The notes below the pieces were generated by a model that did no database searches, had not been told where the DNA came from, and was given only the letters and a program-made list of their open reading frames with translations. Source: Andrena cerasifolii (Eukaryota > Arthropoda > Insecta > Hymenoptera > Andrenidae). Taken from it: 64,000 nucleotides of DNA. Below, in pieces: positions 11,573-23,020 of the stretch. Within the stretch, counting starts at the first letter, position 1. Each line of letters starts with the position of its first letter. The stretch is taken from assembly GCF_050908995.1 (NCBI RefSeq), contig NC_135128.1:12367114-12431113 (forward strand), read 5' to 3'. A program made the position numbers and the translations under genes.

Positions 11573-14159
11573 GCTGCGCAAATGTGGATTTTGGAGTTTC
11601 TTAGTGAATTTTCAGGTATCTGTAATGAGTGAATATTCTGTAGTTTACGACGTAGGAACTGTCATAGTAATTGACTTAGCGAGTACTAGGCATTCTTTAA
11701 CTCTTTCAATCTTTTTCTGTGACCAGCCGTAAAATAAAATACGTGGAACACCATTAACAAAAAAGAACATAGAGAGATTGTAAGAATACCTTCTTCCTAT
11801 ATAGTTATAATCTATGTTTCTCACACGAAATAGTCAATTCCTTCACCCTTCTAGAACAAGTAGGTTAAAACAGGTTCGATATTCAATTTTAGAAATACAC
11901 AGCATTTTTTTTTCAACCGGTGTATATACAATTGAAATTGCCAATTAATAAACAAATTTCAATGATTACAGGGAACGTTTGAGGGATATATTTCTGGGGT
12001 CGGAAAGATTGCTATTATACGGGTAGGAGGGGAGCATCGATCGCGAGAAATTTAATTGCAAAGTCATATATGGCGCACGCGAAAATCCTCGCGGGCGCGC
12101 GTATTAATTTTACAGCCGCGAGAGACTGTTGCCAGTGACACGATGCGAGTTTGCTGAACGGTATAATTGTTCCACGGCAGTTATGAAAGTTCGTTTCCGC
12201 TACGGGCGACTTGGTGCAAACAGACGTAACGACGGGCGCGAGTTTAAATACCCAGTATTACCTTCTCCTAGACACGACAAACAGTACCGTGTCCACGTAC
12301 AAATCACCTTACCCATAACCACCCCATTTTGAACTAGCATCCCGCTACTAATTTGTTCTAGGCCACCGACGCAAAGACCAGGGACCAAGCTCACCATCCA
12401 TGCACCACTGTCTACTTTATAATAGTTAGTAATTGCTTTTCTACTTTCTATAGTACACCTTTCGAATGCTGCAGAGATTTCCGCGTAAAAGCCGTCGCGC
12501 ATTTTGGCAAAGCGCGGCGAAGAGAAGCAAATCGAAGAAATTAATAATAATTAATAAGTTGTCGCTGCTCCATGAGAATCAATTGTTTATAAACTTTTCT
12601 CTTCGTATCGTCGCGCTTCGCCACAATACGCAACGACCTTTACTCACGACCCCGAACAGCTATGAAACAGACCAGTCAGAAATTTTCTTGGATTCCTTAT
12701 CGTAAAGCTACTCTACTTTATGGCAGTTGAGCTTTATACCAAGGAAGCCCACGAGAATCTCTACTTACGCTATTACTACCAGTCTATTTTGTAGTGAGAA
12801 AATCTCTGCAGCATTCGGGCAATACGGCATCGTTTGGCCCAATCGCGCGGACCAATCCCTCGTGATTACAGAAACATAAATAGCAACGAGGAAAATTCGC
12901 GATTGAACGCGATCCTACACGCGAACAGAGCACAAAAGCTGATGGCAGTCGATAGCGGAACTCGGGGCGGCTCGGTCTATCGTTCAGCGGCGGGCGAATC
13001 GCATGAATTTTTATGAGCTTAGGAAATTAATTTGTGTTTTTCGCTAAGCCCCGGCTTAGCGTCGCGGTAATTAATTGCGCTGATTGCTCTGCATCATTGA
13101 TAAGCGGTTCTCTGGGCTTCGTAACGTTTACCCCCTTCTCCTCCCTCGGCTGTTCCCTCTTCCTCTCTCTTTCTACGAGCACCAGATATCCCCTCGTTCC
13201 CTTTCATCCCCCCTTCGTCCTTTTGTCTGCACGCGCTTCGACCACCATCAAGGCTGCCCACGTTTTTCGGATTTGTAACCAACGCCCCTGTGTTTCTGTA
13301 ATTCGCCTGCGAATAATCCAGCCTACGTTAAATCACACGCGGTACGATCTGGTGTTGTCGATTGTTCATTAACTTGTGCTCGAGGGTAATTTTCAGATAG
13401 ATCTTAGCGTAAAAATTGGGGCAAGCACTATTAGGGGTTGTTATAGTTTGCAGTTGCGGAGGCGTTCGAGGGATTTTTGGTGAATGGGAAAGGTTCTGTG
13501 CCACGTGGGTCACTGGTGATCTATGGTTTTTAATGCGTATGAAAGTTTGTTGGAAGGAGCATGGGTAATTGGAGGTTGGAGGGAGATAGGAGAAAGGTGA
13601 AGTTAGTTAATTTTATAAGTAAACTTTACGATCTAATATTTCTGAGCAATTATTGAGCGATTCAAGCTGAAGTTTAAGAGAATTTGAAAAGCTGAAGTTG
13701 AAGAAATCAGAGAATTGGAGAAATCAGAGAAATGAAGAAATTAGAAAATCGAAAATTTCATATTAATGTAAATGTTAGTATTATATATGAATGAAGCTTG
13801 GATGCAGAGATGATAATTTGTCGATGTTTGTCGAACCTATTTGTCGAATATATTCCTCAAGTTTCTTTTATTGACTACCTTGATAGACGAATATAGGGTT
13901 GCAGTAAGTTGTGGGCTGTTCAATTTACTCTAGTATTCCAACTATCTAAACAGATTATAATCAGCTTTTGAAAAGTGAAATTTTCAATGAAGAATATACT
14001 TAGAGTTTCATAAAGTAAAAACTATTTAATATACCAATCTGAAAGTTTACACCTTTATTGACATATTCTTTATCAGGTTACATAAATCTTTCCATACAGA
14101 AACATAAGATATAAGGTGTAACACTGATATAAATGTTTTGGAGAGGATAAGCAGGTGTA

Positions 14160-14192
14160 GTGGCCCCAAATCTCCAAATCCACCCCTGGCTG
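14160..14192. mobile_element. hAT-like right-end fragment
   Basis: GTGGCCCC...AAATCCACCCCTGG resembles the right end of the element at 11383-11572 (GTGGCCC...AAATCCGCCACTA). No matching left end or target duplication is evident, so this is probably a remnant. Confidence 0.3.
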
Positions 14193-14297
14193 TTATACTT
14201 AATAATCGTTAGTAAGATAACATAAGCGGCTTAATAGTCACGACACCGTCACCTGGATTCCTTCCAACTAAAGCGTACGTTGGTTTTTTTGTTACAG

Positions 14298-14503
14298 ATA
14301 CAAGTTACTCTCCGTATCATCCGGCTTTGCACGGTGTGGGGGACAATTCGTACGTGAGACGGAAGCAGAGGCGAAACAGAACTACCTTCAGCTCTCAGCA
14401 AATCGACGAGCTGGAATCGGCGTTTACGCAGACACACTACCCGGATGTCTTCACGAGGGAAGATCTGGCAATGAAGATTAACCTCACCGAGGCCAGAGTT
14501 CAG
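14298..14503 (+). CDS. Drgx: Drgx homeobox exon 1 (homeodomain positions 1-46)
   Basis: Bounded by TTACAG before 14298 and GTTAGT at 14504. It is entered with two bases completing a Tyr codon and left in phase 0. It encodes Y85-Q153 of the model, including RRKQRRNRTTF and THYPDVFTREDLAMKINL and ending in EARVQ. These are homeodomain helices 1 and 2 and the start of helix 3. THYPDVFTRE.LAMKINLTEARVQ is the DRGX-type signature. The break after Q46 of the homeodomain is the classical intron position of paired-class homeobox genes. Reading on past the donor gives VSAFA and a stop, so the splice is required. Confidence 0.95.
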
Positions 14504-16433
14504 GTTAGTGCTTTCGCGTGAATAAATGCGAAGCCAGAAACATGACACTAAAGATCAAGCCTGACTTGGACAGATACACCGAGACCAGATCTAATTAATT
14601 AATTGGGGAAGAGGATAATCACTTCAAAGTCCAGTTTAACAGGAAAGTTGTAGGTTCGCTATAAACGTGGAAATAAAATGTACTTGCAGGAAGTTATTGA
14701 TAGTTGTTCGTTTTACAGAGATTAATTTTTGACACAGTAACTTTTATCTTCTCTAACAATTGAAAATGAAACTTTATATTACGTAGTTCTTTTAAGAATG
14801 AACTTCAGTAACATTAAAAATGAACGAAAATCTTTGAAAATTGGAGGAACGAATTTTTATGCAATAGTAAAACCCCCCGCAAAATGTTAGAAAAATAGTT
14901 TATGATAAAAGATCAAATATTCAATAAATTGACAAAATAAAATAAAAAGTAAGAGCGAATTCAACTGAATTTGCGATAAAAATTCATCGCAGGAAATTTG
15001 ATTAACTTTTGGCTAAGATTGTCACTGAGATTCGAACTTAAGAGTGTGTTCATTCGTAGTAAAAATCGAGAGAAGAGATTGTAGGAGAATCCTCAGAAGC
15101 AGTATTTCGAGAACACCACGAGTTCCCCTATTATAAATGACATTTCGTAGTCATGATGGAAGAAGAATGGGTCGATAAAGCGAATGACCGATTGTTTTGA
15201 CGCGCGACGGTGGATTACCGGTGTAAGAGGAAGAACACAAGATGCAGGGTAGTTTTAGGGTACACCCTGAGCCCGGGGGAGCTGCTGACACCCTCGACCT
15301 GACATAATCTTCTGACAGAGTAAGCCGGTAATCTCTGGGATTACTTTGTACTCGTGGCTACGTCCTCCTGGCCATATTTACTCGCACTGGCGTAATTCGC
15401 GCTGCAGAGAATCCCTGCAGTAATAGCGATTCCCATCTGAAATCCTGTTGGAACATCTGCAGGATATCCGATCAGCAATGTCAGATTTTTAATTCCATCC
15501 CCTTTATGCACATCAACGCTGCCAGAAGTTTCACGAGGTATCTGCTTTCTGTGCGCTCCAACTGGGCACGTGTCGCAGTTAGATCTCTCTCTGCAGAATC
15601 TTCAACGTAAAATAAGAAAATTCAATTAAATAGTTTTACTGTTGACCATTTAGTCTGCAGTGTCTGCACTTTCAAATAAACATTATAATGTTTAGTTGGA
15701 GGTTCTTAATTCATTGTGGGATAGTGGGAGGAAGTTTATATGTATTAAGTTTGTTAGAATCTCCTGTAGTTTCTTTCTGTTTGAAATTGTTTAGAAACGT
15801 CATTAAAGATTTAATGATCGATTCGAAACTGAAGATCTTTTGGGCAAATAATTTTCCGCATAGTACCTACTTTAGGGGATTTTAAGAATTATTGTTTGTA
15901 TTTGATCAGAAAACATCGTGGAAGTAGTGTTGAGGTGAAGTTAGTATTAATATACTGTTTACAGTGTTTAATTTGATATTTTTCTATGTAGCATGATTTT
16001 ACAAAAGTTCTAATAATTCTAAACAATGGCGGAAACATCAAGGGTAATAGAATTCAATCTGATGGGGGATTAATAAATAACAGCCACGGGATCGCAATTT
16101 GGTGAACCGGTAACATGAACGATAAAAAAGAAATACATAATTCCAAGGGATTACGTGTTTTCATATATCGCCTCACTGATTAACTGGACGGATTAATAAG
16201 GTTTCGAAGGATTCGTTCCTAAGTGGAAAATAAATTTTTCAAACTTTCCAATTTCCCCAGTGCAATTTAACTTACTTGGGAATCACAAAAATCGATCATG
16301 TTCCAACTAAATCCCTTAAACCACTTGGAAATCTGATATTCGAAGCGACTTCTAAACAAAAATATACTAAACCCTCTTCCATGCTAAAAAAAACAATCCT
16401 CCAAGTCGAGACTCGCTTCGATTATTTATTTTC

Positions 16434-16632
16434 AGTAGTATAGTAAGGAGAGTTCAAACTCAAATTTGAGTTTGGTAAGAGATGCAAACCCAAAGTTGAG
16501 TTTGGAAATTCAAATTTGGATTTTGAGGAGGGGAATTCCAAATTTCAATTTTGAGGACGGGAAAATCCAAATTTGAGTTTGAATCTCTCCCCAAACTGAA
16601 ATTTAAGTTTGAACTCTCCTTACGATACTACT
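16434..16632. mobile_element. Foldback MITE-like inverted repeat
   Basis: About 199 bp with terminal arms of about 42 bp. The left arm (16434-16475) begins AGTAGTATAGTAAGGAGAG. The right arm (16591-16632) is its reverse complement with a few mismatches. The interior is also built from repeated CAAATTTGAGTTT motifs and their complements, so nearly the whole element can fold. It has no coding capacity. The superfamily is unclear because the target duplication cannot be separated from the arms. Confidence 0.7.
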
Positions 16633-17274
16633 ATCTTCCTGCGAATACCTGTCCCAGTGCATCTAATCGCGTCAGCCACGTTCAGACTCGACAAACTGAC
16701 GCGAGAACAGGCCCGTCAAATTGACGAGAATGTTAAGAAAATTCGGAAAGCGATTGAAACGACGAGGAAAAACAGTCTGGCAAAGGATCTTTCAGCGTCG
16801 CGCCGTCTATCGTAGGGGCTACGGTATTATCCCGCTGCATTGTCCGGATTATAAGACGAGAAGGCCATGCTAGGCAGCGGTGTACACAATGGGAGGAAGG
16901 TAGGGACAGGACGGCTATGACGCAATTACGGCGCAGACTCATTGTTTCATTAGGGAAGACAAAGGGAATCTGAAATAATGGACAAATAGGCGCGTTTATG
17001 CAGTGCCGGTCCTCTTCTCCTACTCCAATTAGAGCCTCGTGCGGAGAGGGCGCGCGGGGGTGGTTCATCGCCGTGGTAGATCGTCGAGGCGGGCTCCTCT
17101 GTTATACACCGTGTCCCGTGTGGCAATCGACAACGTGACTTTTTTAACGCGTTCACCGGGTCATTTCTGAATAAAAAGAATTGTGTATATACCTGCATTG
17201 TGGACCTTGTTCCTAGGTTCGCCAACTTTTTTCCGGGGAAATATAGTACTTGACAAAATGTGGTCATCCTGCAC

Positions 17275-17518
17275 CAGTGGTGAGCACAGAGGGGAGTAAG
17301 GGGTCCTGGCACCCCCCAAAGAAAAAGGAAAAAGGAGCTTAATGTAACCAGTACTCAAGTATAATAATTCAAGACCTTTATAAAAAAAAAGAAAACTGGA
17401 TTTTATTCTTGAGATGAAATTTTACCATCACCCAATGAATTTGACTAAATTTGGCATTAAAATTCTTTTATCCGTTCAACTCAGCTCCCCGCAAGGTTAA
17501 CTCCTGAGTGCATCACTG
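17275..17518. mobile_element. hAT-like MITE with 8-bp flanking repeats (7/8)
   Basis: 244-bp segment beginning CAGTGGTG and ending CATCACTG. It is flanked by TCCTGCAC (17267-17274) and TCCCGCAC (17519-17526), matching at 7 of 8 positions. The terminal inverted repeats are short and eroded, which fits an old hAT-type non-autonomous insertion. Confidence 0.65.
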
Positions 17519-17833
17519 TCCCGCACAGTAACTAAAATAGTCTACTGAAAAAGTAGAAGCATGCTAATCACCACAGACATTCTTAATCCTCTTTAATGCC
17601 TAGCAGACTTGGCATCAAGATTGAACAAAGCTTATCTCAATAACGAGTGGAAGTAGCCCCATTGTGTCGATGATCGTTTTCCCTCGGAATGGGCTGCCAA
17701 GCGTGATAAAAAAGTTTGTCAGTCACAGGACACCCTGTACAATGCACAGGGCTGCCGACATTCGTTTGGCTGCTGTGTGCGCCACCGTGTGCGGCAATTA
17801 TTATGCTGCACACCGTCGGAAGCTGCGGGCGAG

Positions 17834-17843
17834 GCGCATGCGC
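17834..17843. promoter_or_regulatory. NRF1/Ewg-type palindrome GCGCATGCGC
   Basis: Perfect palindrome extended by CGCGC in a GC-rich island (about 17740-18060) inside the homeobox intron. It could mark an internal promoter or an enhancer RNA start. Confidence 0.25.
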
Positions 17844-18560
17844 GCGCAGCAACGGGGCCGACGCCGGCGTCGCCACGGACTCTGTCGTCTCACAGTCGCG
17901 TGCTCTGGTCCGTTTGAATTTCAAAGCGTGTAATACGAATTACGGGGCAACGAGATGCGAGCCGCGCCTGTCTTTCTCTGTTGTATCCCCGGAAGCCTTT
18001 CGCGTCGATTTTACAAAGGTGAATTTTCAACGGCGCTACAACGAAGCTGGCTGTCTTGGTCTTGTTACAGCGGTTACTGGCTGGCTTTAGTCGATCATTG
18101 ATGGATCGGCATGAAATAGGGAACTATAGATTTTTTCGACAAAATATAAATGTCTGTTTGAAAGGGCATAATGGAATCGATGTTGCTTGAGAGAACTATA
18201 CAGTAGAGTCTCGATGTTTGCAAGTAAAAGGGGTTCAAAGCTCGTGTAACTGTCGAGGTAAGGAATACTATGTGGAAAGTGTATTTTGAAAGGATGAATT
18301 TAGAACGTAAAATGAAGGAAATGAGGTCGTAACTTATTTAGTATATATTTATGAAAAATTTCTTTGAAAATTTTATCGATTATGCGACATACATATGTAT
18401 ATGACTTGACATGATACTGGACTTTTTAAACTTCTTAACTAGGGTTGAAATATTAATTTGCATTGCAATACAAGTTTCTTCCACTTTATTTTTATCATAA
18501 TTTAGGATGTACAATTTCGTACTATATTTGCAAGAGTTCAACCAATAAGTACAATCGCTA

Positions 18561-18847
18561 TTAACCCTTCGTGGCTACACGGGGTGTATTGTACCTCGGA
18601 ATATGTATTTGCCAATATTTCTGTAAATTTGTAAACCTTAATAAGAAAATTTAAAAATATGGTGACGTTTGACAAAAAAAATTGCTTTTATCCACAACTA
18701 TTTCTTTTTCAAATACAAATTTCTTACTTAAAATTATGATCCAAAAGTTAAAAGATTTAAAAATACAAAAATGGTAACTCCAACCAATGACCAATTTATG
18801 ATTATAAGAAAGTGTTGCAGGGCTTCGAAGACCACGGTGAGTTGTAA
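18561..18847. mobile_element. piggyBac-like MITE, degenerate copy
   Basis: Begins TTAACCCTTCGTGGC and ends near GACCACGGTGAGTTGTAA. The interior shares many blocks with the copy at 40983-41240: GAATATGTATTTGCC versus GATATGTATTTGCC, CCAATATTTCTGTA, TTGCTTTTATCC, and TTAAAAGATTTAAAAAT. The right TTAA end is decayed. A TTAA target and CCC.../...GGG termini are the piggyBac signature. Confidence 0.65.
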
Positions 18848-19518
18848 GCTTGTGAGATGATTATTAATCAAAGAAACTGAATTGTTTCGAACTAAATAAT
18901 TTTCTCAAACGAAAATCGACGTTATTCCTTAACTTCTTTTAAATAATGTAATTTGCGAAAAGCATCTTGTATTAATAATTGAAAGTAGGTTCCCGTACCA
19001 AGCGTTAGAAGATTAAGTACTTACCTCGGAACGGAGTGGAGCAACGCCATTATCTGGGCATTTTGAATTAAATACAGCGAAAAAAGAAGCAGGGGAGATT
19101 AAACGCGAAAGAAGAGAGGGACAACATAAAAGGGAACACGCGAAACATTTGAGCGTGAAGAATAACGATGCTGTCTACCATTAGATTACGGATTGCGCTA
19201 ATGCGCTTATAAATTTCCACGTAAAAATGTTCCTCTTAGCTGTTTTAATGAAAACATGATGAAGAATTAGGAAGCTTTGCCATGCGAGTTGTGGCGTCCA
19301 TTTATTTTAAAGCCGTACCATAAATTTACAAAGCGAACTACTTGGAATTATAAAATTGAATTCTCATAAATATGGAATAATTTTTGAGTCGTTAAAGTCA
19401 CAGTATGACTCATTGAAAATCCAAAAGAAAAAGAAATTTATAAAGTGTCTATTCAGTCCTGTGCTTCAAGCATCCACCCCCTACCCGTCTATAGTCTCTT
19501 ATCACACTCTGTTGTAGC

Positions 19519-19852
19519 CAGGGCCGGGGTCCAGGCTGCATAGGGGCCCAGAAGATGGAAAAATACAGAAAAGAGAAAAAAAAAGAACGATATTTTTTTA
19601 TTTGGTTAAAATTAAGAAGAAAGAAATTACTAATGATATAGCAATAAAAAAGTCATGTATATATTTAAATATGCTAATGTTTATTGATGTATTTCTCTAA
19701 TTTTTTATTTTATTCCCTTTATTATTCTTATTACTATACTTTTTCCCGTGATTTCGTTCCGTGAAAAGATGTTATGCTCTTTTACCATTGAGAAATTGTT
19801 TGGGGCCCCAAATATTGTCTTACAACCGGGTCTATTTATACAAAAGGCCCTG
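19519..19852. mobile_element. hAT-like MITE, CAGGGCC ends
   Basis: 334-bp segment beginning CAGGGCCGGGG and ending AAAGGCCCTG, with subterminal GGGGCCC and GGGGCCCC. The flanks GTTGTAGC (19511-19518) and GCTGTACC (19853-19860) match at 6 of 8 positions, consistent with a decayed 8-bp target duplication. The interior is very AT-rich and non-coding. Confidence 0.55.
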
Positions 19853-22225
19853 GCTGTACCCACAATCATTGCGAACGATCTTTAACACTACCATAACACT
19901 TGATCAGGTTAAAAAAAACACTAATTATTATGTTTTTAGGAAAATATTTACGAAAATTTATAGGCACATAAATTACCATCGGAAAAGGAAACATTAACTC
20001 TTCACGCCTCAACAGATCCCATTACAAAAAAAACACCAAATCGAACTGTTTAAACACGTTCGACATCGTTCCATTATAGATTCACGTAATGGTTGGCGGA
20101 AAATTAAATGCATTTATCTCGTGGGTCAGCTGAAGCTACACCATTATCGACATCTTTCGGATTAAATTCGTATAGTGAAAAAAATGGCGTGAATAATAGA
20201 GGGAGAAGGGAGCGAAGGAGACGCGAGAGGAAGAGAGAAGTACCAAAGGTCCCGACGGAACCACGGCTTTGTTCTCAGCTATTACTCGCCCCCGCAACCC
20301 TCAGGATATTATTATATCTCTCCCCCATCAGCCAGCCACCCCCGTGGCCCGTTCCTCGAGCTCGAATTCGAAGCCACCGCGAAGGGCTCATCGTATTTAT
20401 TTTATTAAACCATTTTCCAAGCTTCCTGCCGTGAAACTTCTCTCGAACGAAAGATAATCATTTCTCAGACTCGGTCTGTAACAGCGTGTTTCGTCTTCGG
20501 TGGGAGGGTCTGTTTGCTTTAGGGTAATCGACCTCGTCCAGACACGTTTATTTTATTATCGATCACAATCTGTTAACGAGTTCGTTAAGTTTACTTATGA
20601 TACTTTCGGGCTTAACCTGATTCGTTTAACTGCGTGGAATGAAAGAAAAATTCAGAACGCTTCTTTTGTGGCACTAGGGTTTGTAAATCAAAGCCTTTGC
20701 CAAGTGAATGTATCTGAAATAACAAATGGGAAGTTATCAGTGGTTCTTGTATATTTTAAAATTGATATTGTTGTTGTGAATTCTGGTATAAAATGTAACA
20801 GAATCATCTTGCAATTTCTTGCACAAATTTCCTCGATTTAAATATTTATTGGGTGAACTACCCTTCATCAAGGGTAGTTTAGAATACACAAAGTGACCAA
20901 ATCATTCCTGCATTAATAATCCCACTTTTGGTGGTTAATCTTCCTCATTTACACCCAATTCGAGTGAAAAGAGTCCCAACTTGCTAAAGCATCCACGACA
21001 CATCCCTAAAGTACCACTTTCGGGGAGTCCAAATTACAAATCATCCCTCGTTCTTATTAAATGAAATTTCATTCCTCGAGCACCGTCCTCGAATTCAAAG
21101 AAACGCTCCGCGTGGTTGAAGCGGTGCCCGAGGAAGGGACGTCATCGAGAATTCGGGGAAACTCACCCCTGTGGGGGCATTGCCGGGAAGCTGCAGCACG
21201 TTATATCGTCAGGGTGAAGATACCGCGGTCGTAGGGGGCTGCTCGGTGTAATAAAGTCTATTTCAGTTGGTATTATGTCAAGTTAGCCTCGTTAGCGGAA
21301 CTCGAGCTTTTTAAAAAACACTCGGCCGCAGTGGTTGCTGTCGGCTCGTTGAACATGCACGACGCCGAGAGACCAACCCCTCTGACCACCTACGAACGCC
21401 ACCCCGTACATGCAATTATCCTTCTATATCCGCGCGCTAGAGAGCCAGGTGTAGTTAAAACAGCCTAAGTGTCGCCTTCAGCGACGTTCCACGTTTTACT
21501 TTCGTTTGTTCTCCCTCGTGCCGACTTCCTCCTGGCCCCTTCCTTTTTTCGTCGTGGCCGATGCCTGCACAGTACAGACAATTCTTGAGGAAGAATCTTA
21601 TTTTATTGTGCCCTAAGTGTATATGATACGAAAGGATTTTAAATGTTTACTGATTTAGAGAAGATTAGGGGTGAGTTGATTTCTTACAAATTAAGAGGGG
21701 ATGAGAAGGATTTGGAAATCACCATTGGGTGGATCTCTTGTACATTCAATTCCTTTGGTAGAGGGTAAAGAATGCGGTTATTTCTTACAATTAGAAGCGA
21801 AGAGCTGTGCCCTCAAGACACTTTAGGATACTTTTAACGCTGATCTTAGAAATGGAATGTTAGAACAGTTCATTTTGTTCGAAACTTCTATTGTACTGGA
21901 TGCAATAATTACTATACTATAGCACTCAAAATTCTATGTAGATTGAAAAGTACCGTTTCCAAGTAGCTATCTGGTTATTTATAATTTTAACATGTATTTA
22001 ACCCCAATAAAATTTCATTCAGATTACAAATATAATTTGAGGCTATAAATAAAAAGCTAACTGCTGATCGATGAGACAATACCCATCAATTCATTTTTAA
22101 TCTACGAATTTGTTAGTTTAAGCTCTTTGAATAATGGCGTACACGATTTAATTTTAAGTTAATCGGAAAATCATGGTGGTGAAAGAAACGGCTATTTACA
22201 TATTTTGAAATTGGTCCTTTTCTAG

Positions 22226-22391
22226 GTATGGTTCCAAAATCGCAGAGCAAAGTGGCGGAAGAGCGAACGTTTGAAGGAGGAACAGAGGAAGAATGAAGGT
22301 AATGGAGGGGGTGGTACATTGGACACGACAGGTCTGGCACCGCCACCCTCTTCATCAACTGGTCCAAGTCCCACCGGACACGATCCTGAAG
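22226..22391 (+). CDS. Drgx: Drgx homeobox exon 2 (homeodomain 47-60 and linker)
   Basis: Bounded by TTTTCTAG before 22226 and GTACGA at 22392; entered in phase 0 and left in phase 1. It starts VWFQNRRAKWRKSE, the rest of recognition helix 3. Q at homeodomain position 50 (residue 157 of the model) and the invariant N51 are present, which places the protein in the Q50 paired-like class. A basic/acidic tail (RLKEEQRKNEG) and a Gly- then Pro/Ser-rich linker follow. Without splicing the frame stops soon after (GTIANGCS), so the donor is well supported. Confidence 0.95.
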
Positions 22392-22806
22392 GTACGATCG
22401 CGAATGGATGTTCATAAGCTTCGTGAATTTGTCAGAGTTTTAATCCGCCACTACTAATGTAAAGTTATAGTAATCTATTAGATGCATCCCATATGTAATA
22501 TCGTCTCTTCTTGATTCTCAGAAATGTTACACTCTGCGATAAAATAATAACCAACCCATTATAACTCACAAAAAGTCACTAAAACATTCTCACTCAATCC
22601 TCCAACAACTATGTCCAAAAGCATACATTTAAACAGTAAGACTGTGTAACTACAACCTCATACGATCCACTGCACACTCCCCTACAACTGAATCGACAGT
22701 TCCATTCAAAGCTTGGATCGAGGAAATATAGCGATTTCGTCACGCGACGCACACCAAGAAACGGAAGATCACATTCACGCCGGTTGCTCGTTTTTGCCCC
22801 GAAAAG
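22392..22806 (+). other. Short Drgx intron
   Basis: 415 bp between GTACGA and CCCCGAAAAG. It includes a hAT-like right-end fragment (AATCCGCCACTA, 22443-22454). The acceptor was chosen because it is the AG that keeps phase with both neighbouring exons. Its pyrimidine tract is modest (TCGTTTTTGCCCCG), so the exact boundary is less certain than the others. Confidence 0.6.
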
Positions 22807-23020
22807 GTACGACGAGCTGCAGTGCCCCCGACGCGGAGGACGCCGGCCCAGATGGAGCTGGAGGATCGAGGAGCCCCAGCACGACTTCCGCCTCGGTCAG
22901 TCCGCGGCCCCAGCAGAGTCAGCCGTCCCTGGGTGGCGTCTCGACGCCACCGCCGACCCCCATAAGGGCGCCACAGCCGCCACCTAGCACCGTAGGGGGC
23001 CTCGGCCCACCCGCCGAGAG
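22807..23020 (+). CDS. Drgx: Drgx Pro/Ser-rich linker exon
   Basis: Entered in phase 1 from the homeobox exon and left in phase 2 at GTGAGC (23021). It encodes GTTSCSAPDAEDAGPDG followed by a Ser/Thr-, Pro- and Gln-rich low-complexity segment containing PSLGGVSTPPPTPIRAP. Composition and position match the poorly conserved region between homeodomain and OAR in DRGX proteins, often a transactivation or interaction region. Its strong GC bias differs from the surrounding introns and supports coding. The acceptor is provisional. Confidence 0.75.

Larger units (their letters stand above)
6770..14297 (+). other. Drgx intron between N-terminal and homeobox exons
   Basis: 7.5 kb bounded by GTAAGT and TTTTTTTGTTACAG. 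It contains the hAT-like MITE at 11383-11572 and a hAT-like right-end fragment near 14160-14190, and otherwise AT-rich DNA with GC-rich islands (about 8160-8290, 9490-9680, 10700-11060, 12000-12250). I see no coding exon in it. Confidence 0.7.
14504..22225 (+). other. Drgx intron within the homeobox
   Basis: 7.7 kb between GTTAGT and TTTTCTAG, splitting the homeodomain between residues 46 and 47. It is a sink for transposons: a foldback element (16434-16632), hAT-like MITEs (17275-17518, 19519-19852) and a piggyBac-like copy (18561-18847). An NRF1-type palindrome lies at 17834-17843 in a GC-rich island. I recognise no other coding exon. Confidence 0.75.

Noticed and set aside
22443..22454. 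AATCCGCCACTA as a complete hAT element
   Set aside because: Only a right-end fragment; no left end or target duplication found.
22823..23020. CTGCAG at 22817-22822 as acceptor of the linker exon
   Set aside because: It looks good as a splice site but puts the exon out of phase with the homeobox exon and the terminal exon; the AG ending at 22806 keeps phase.
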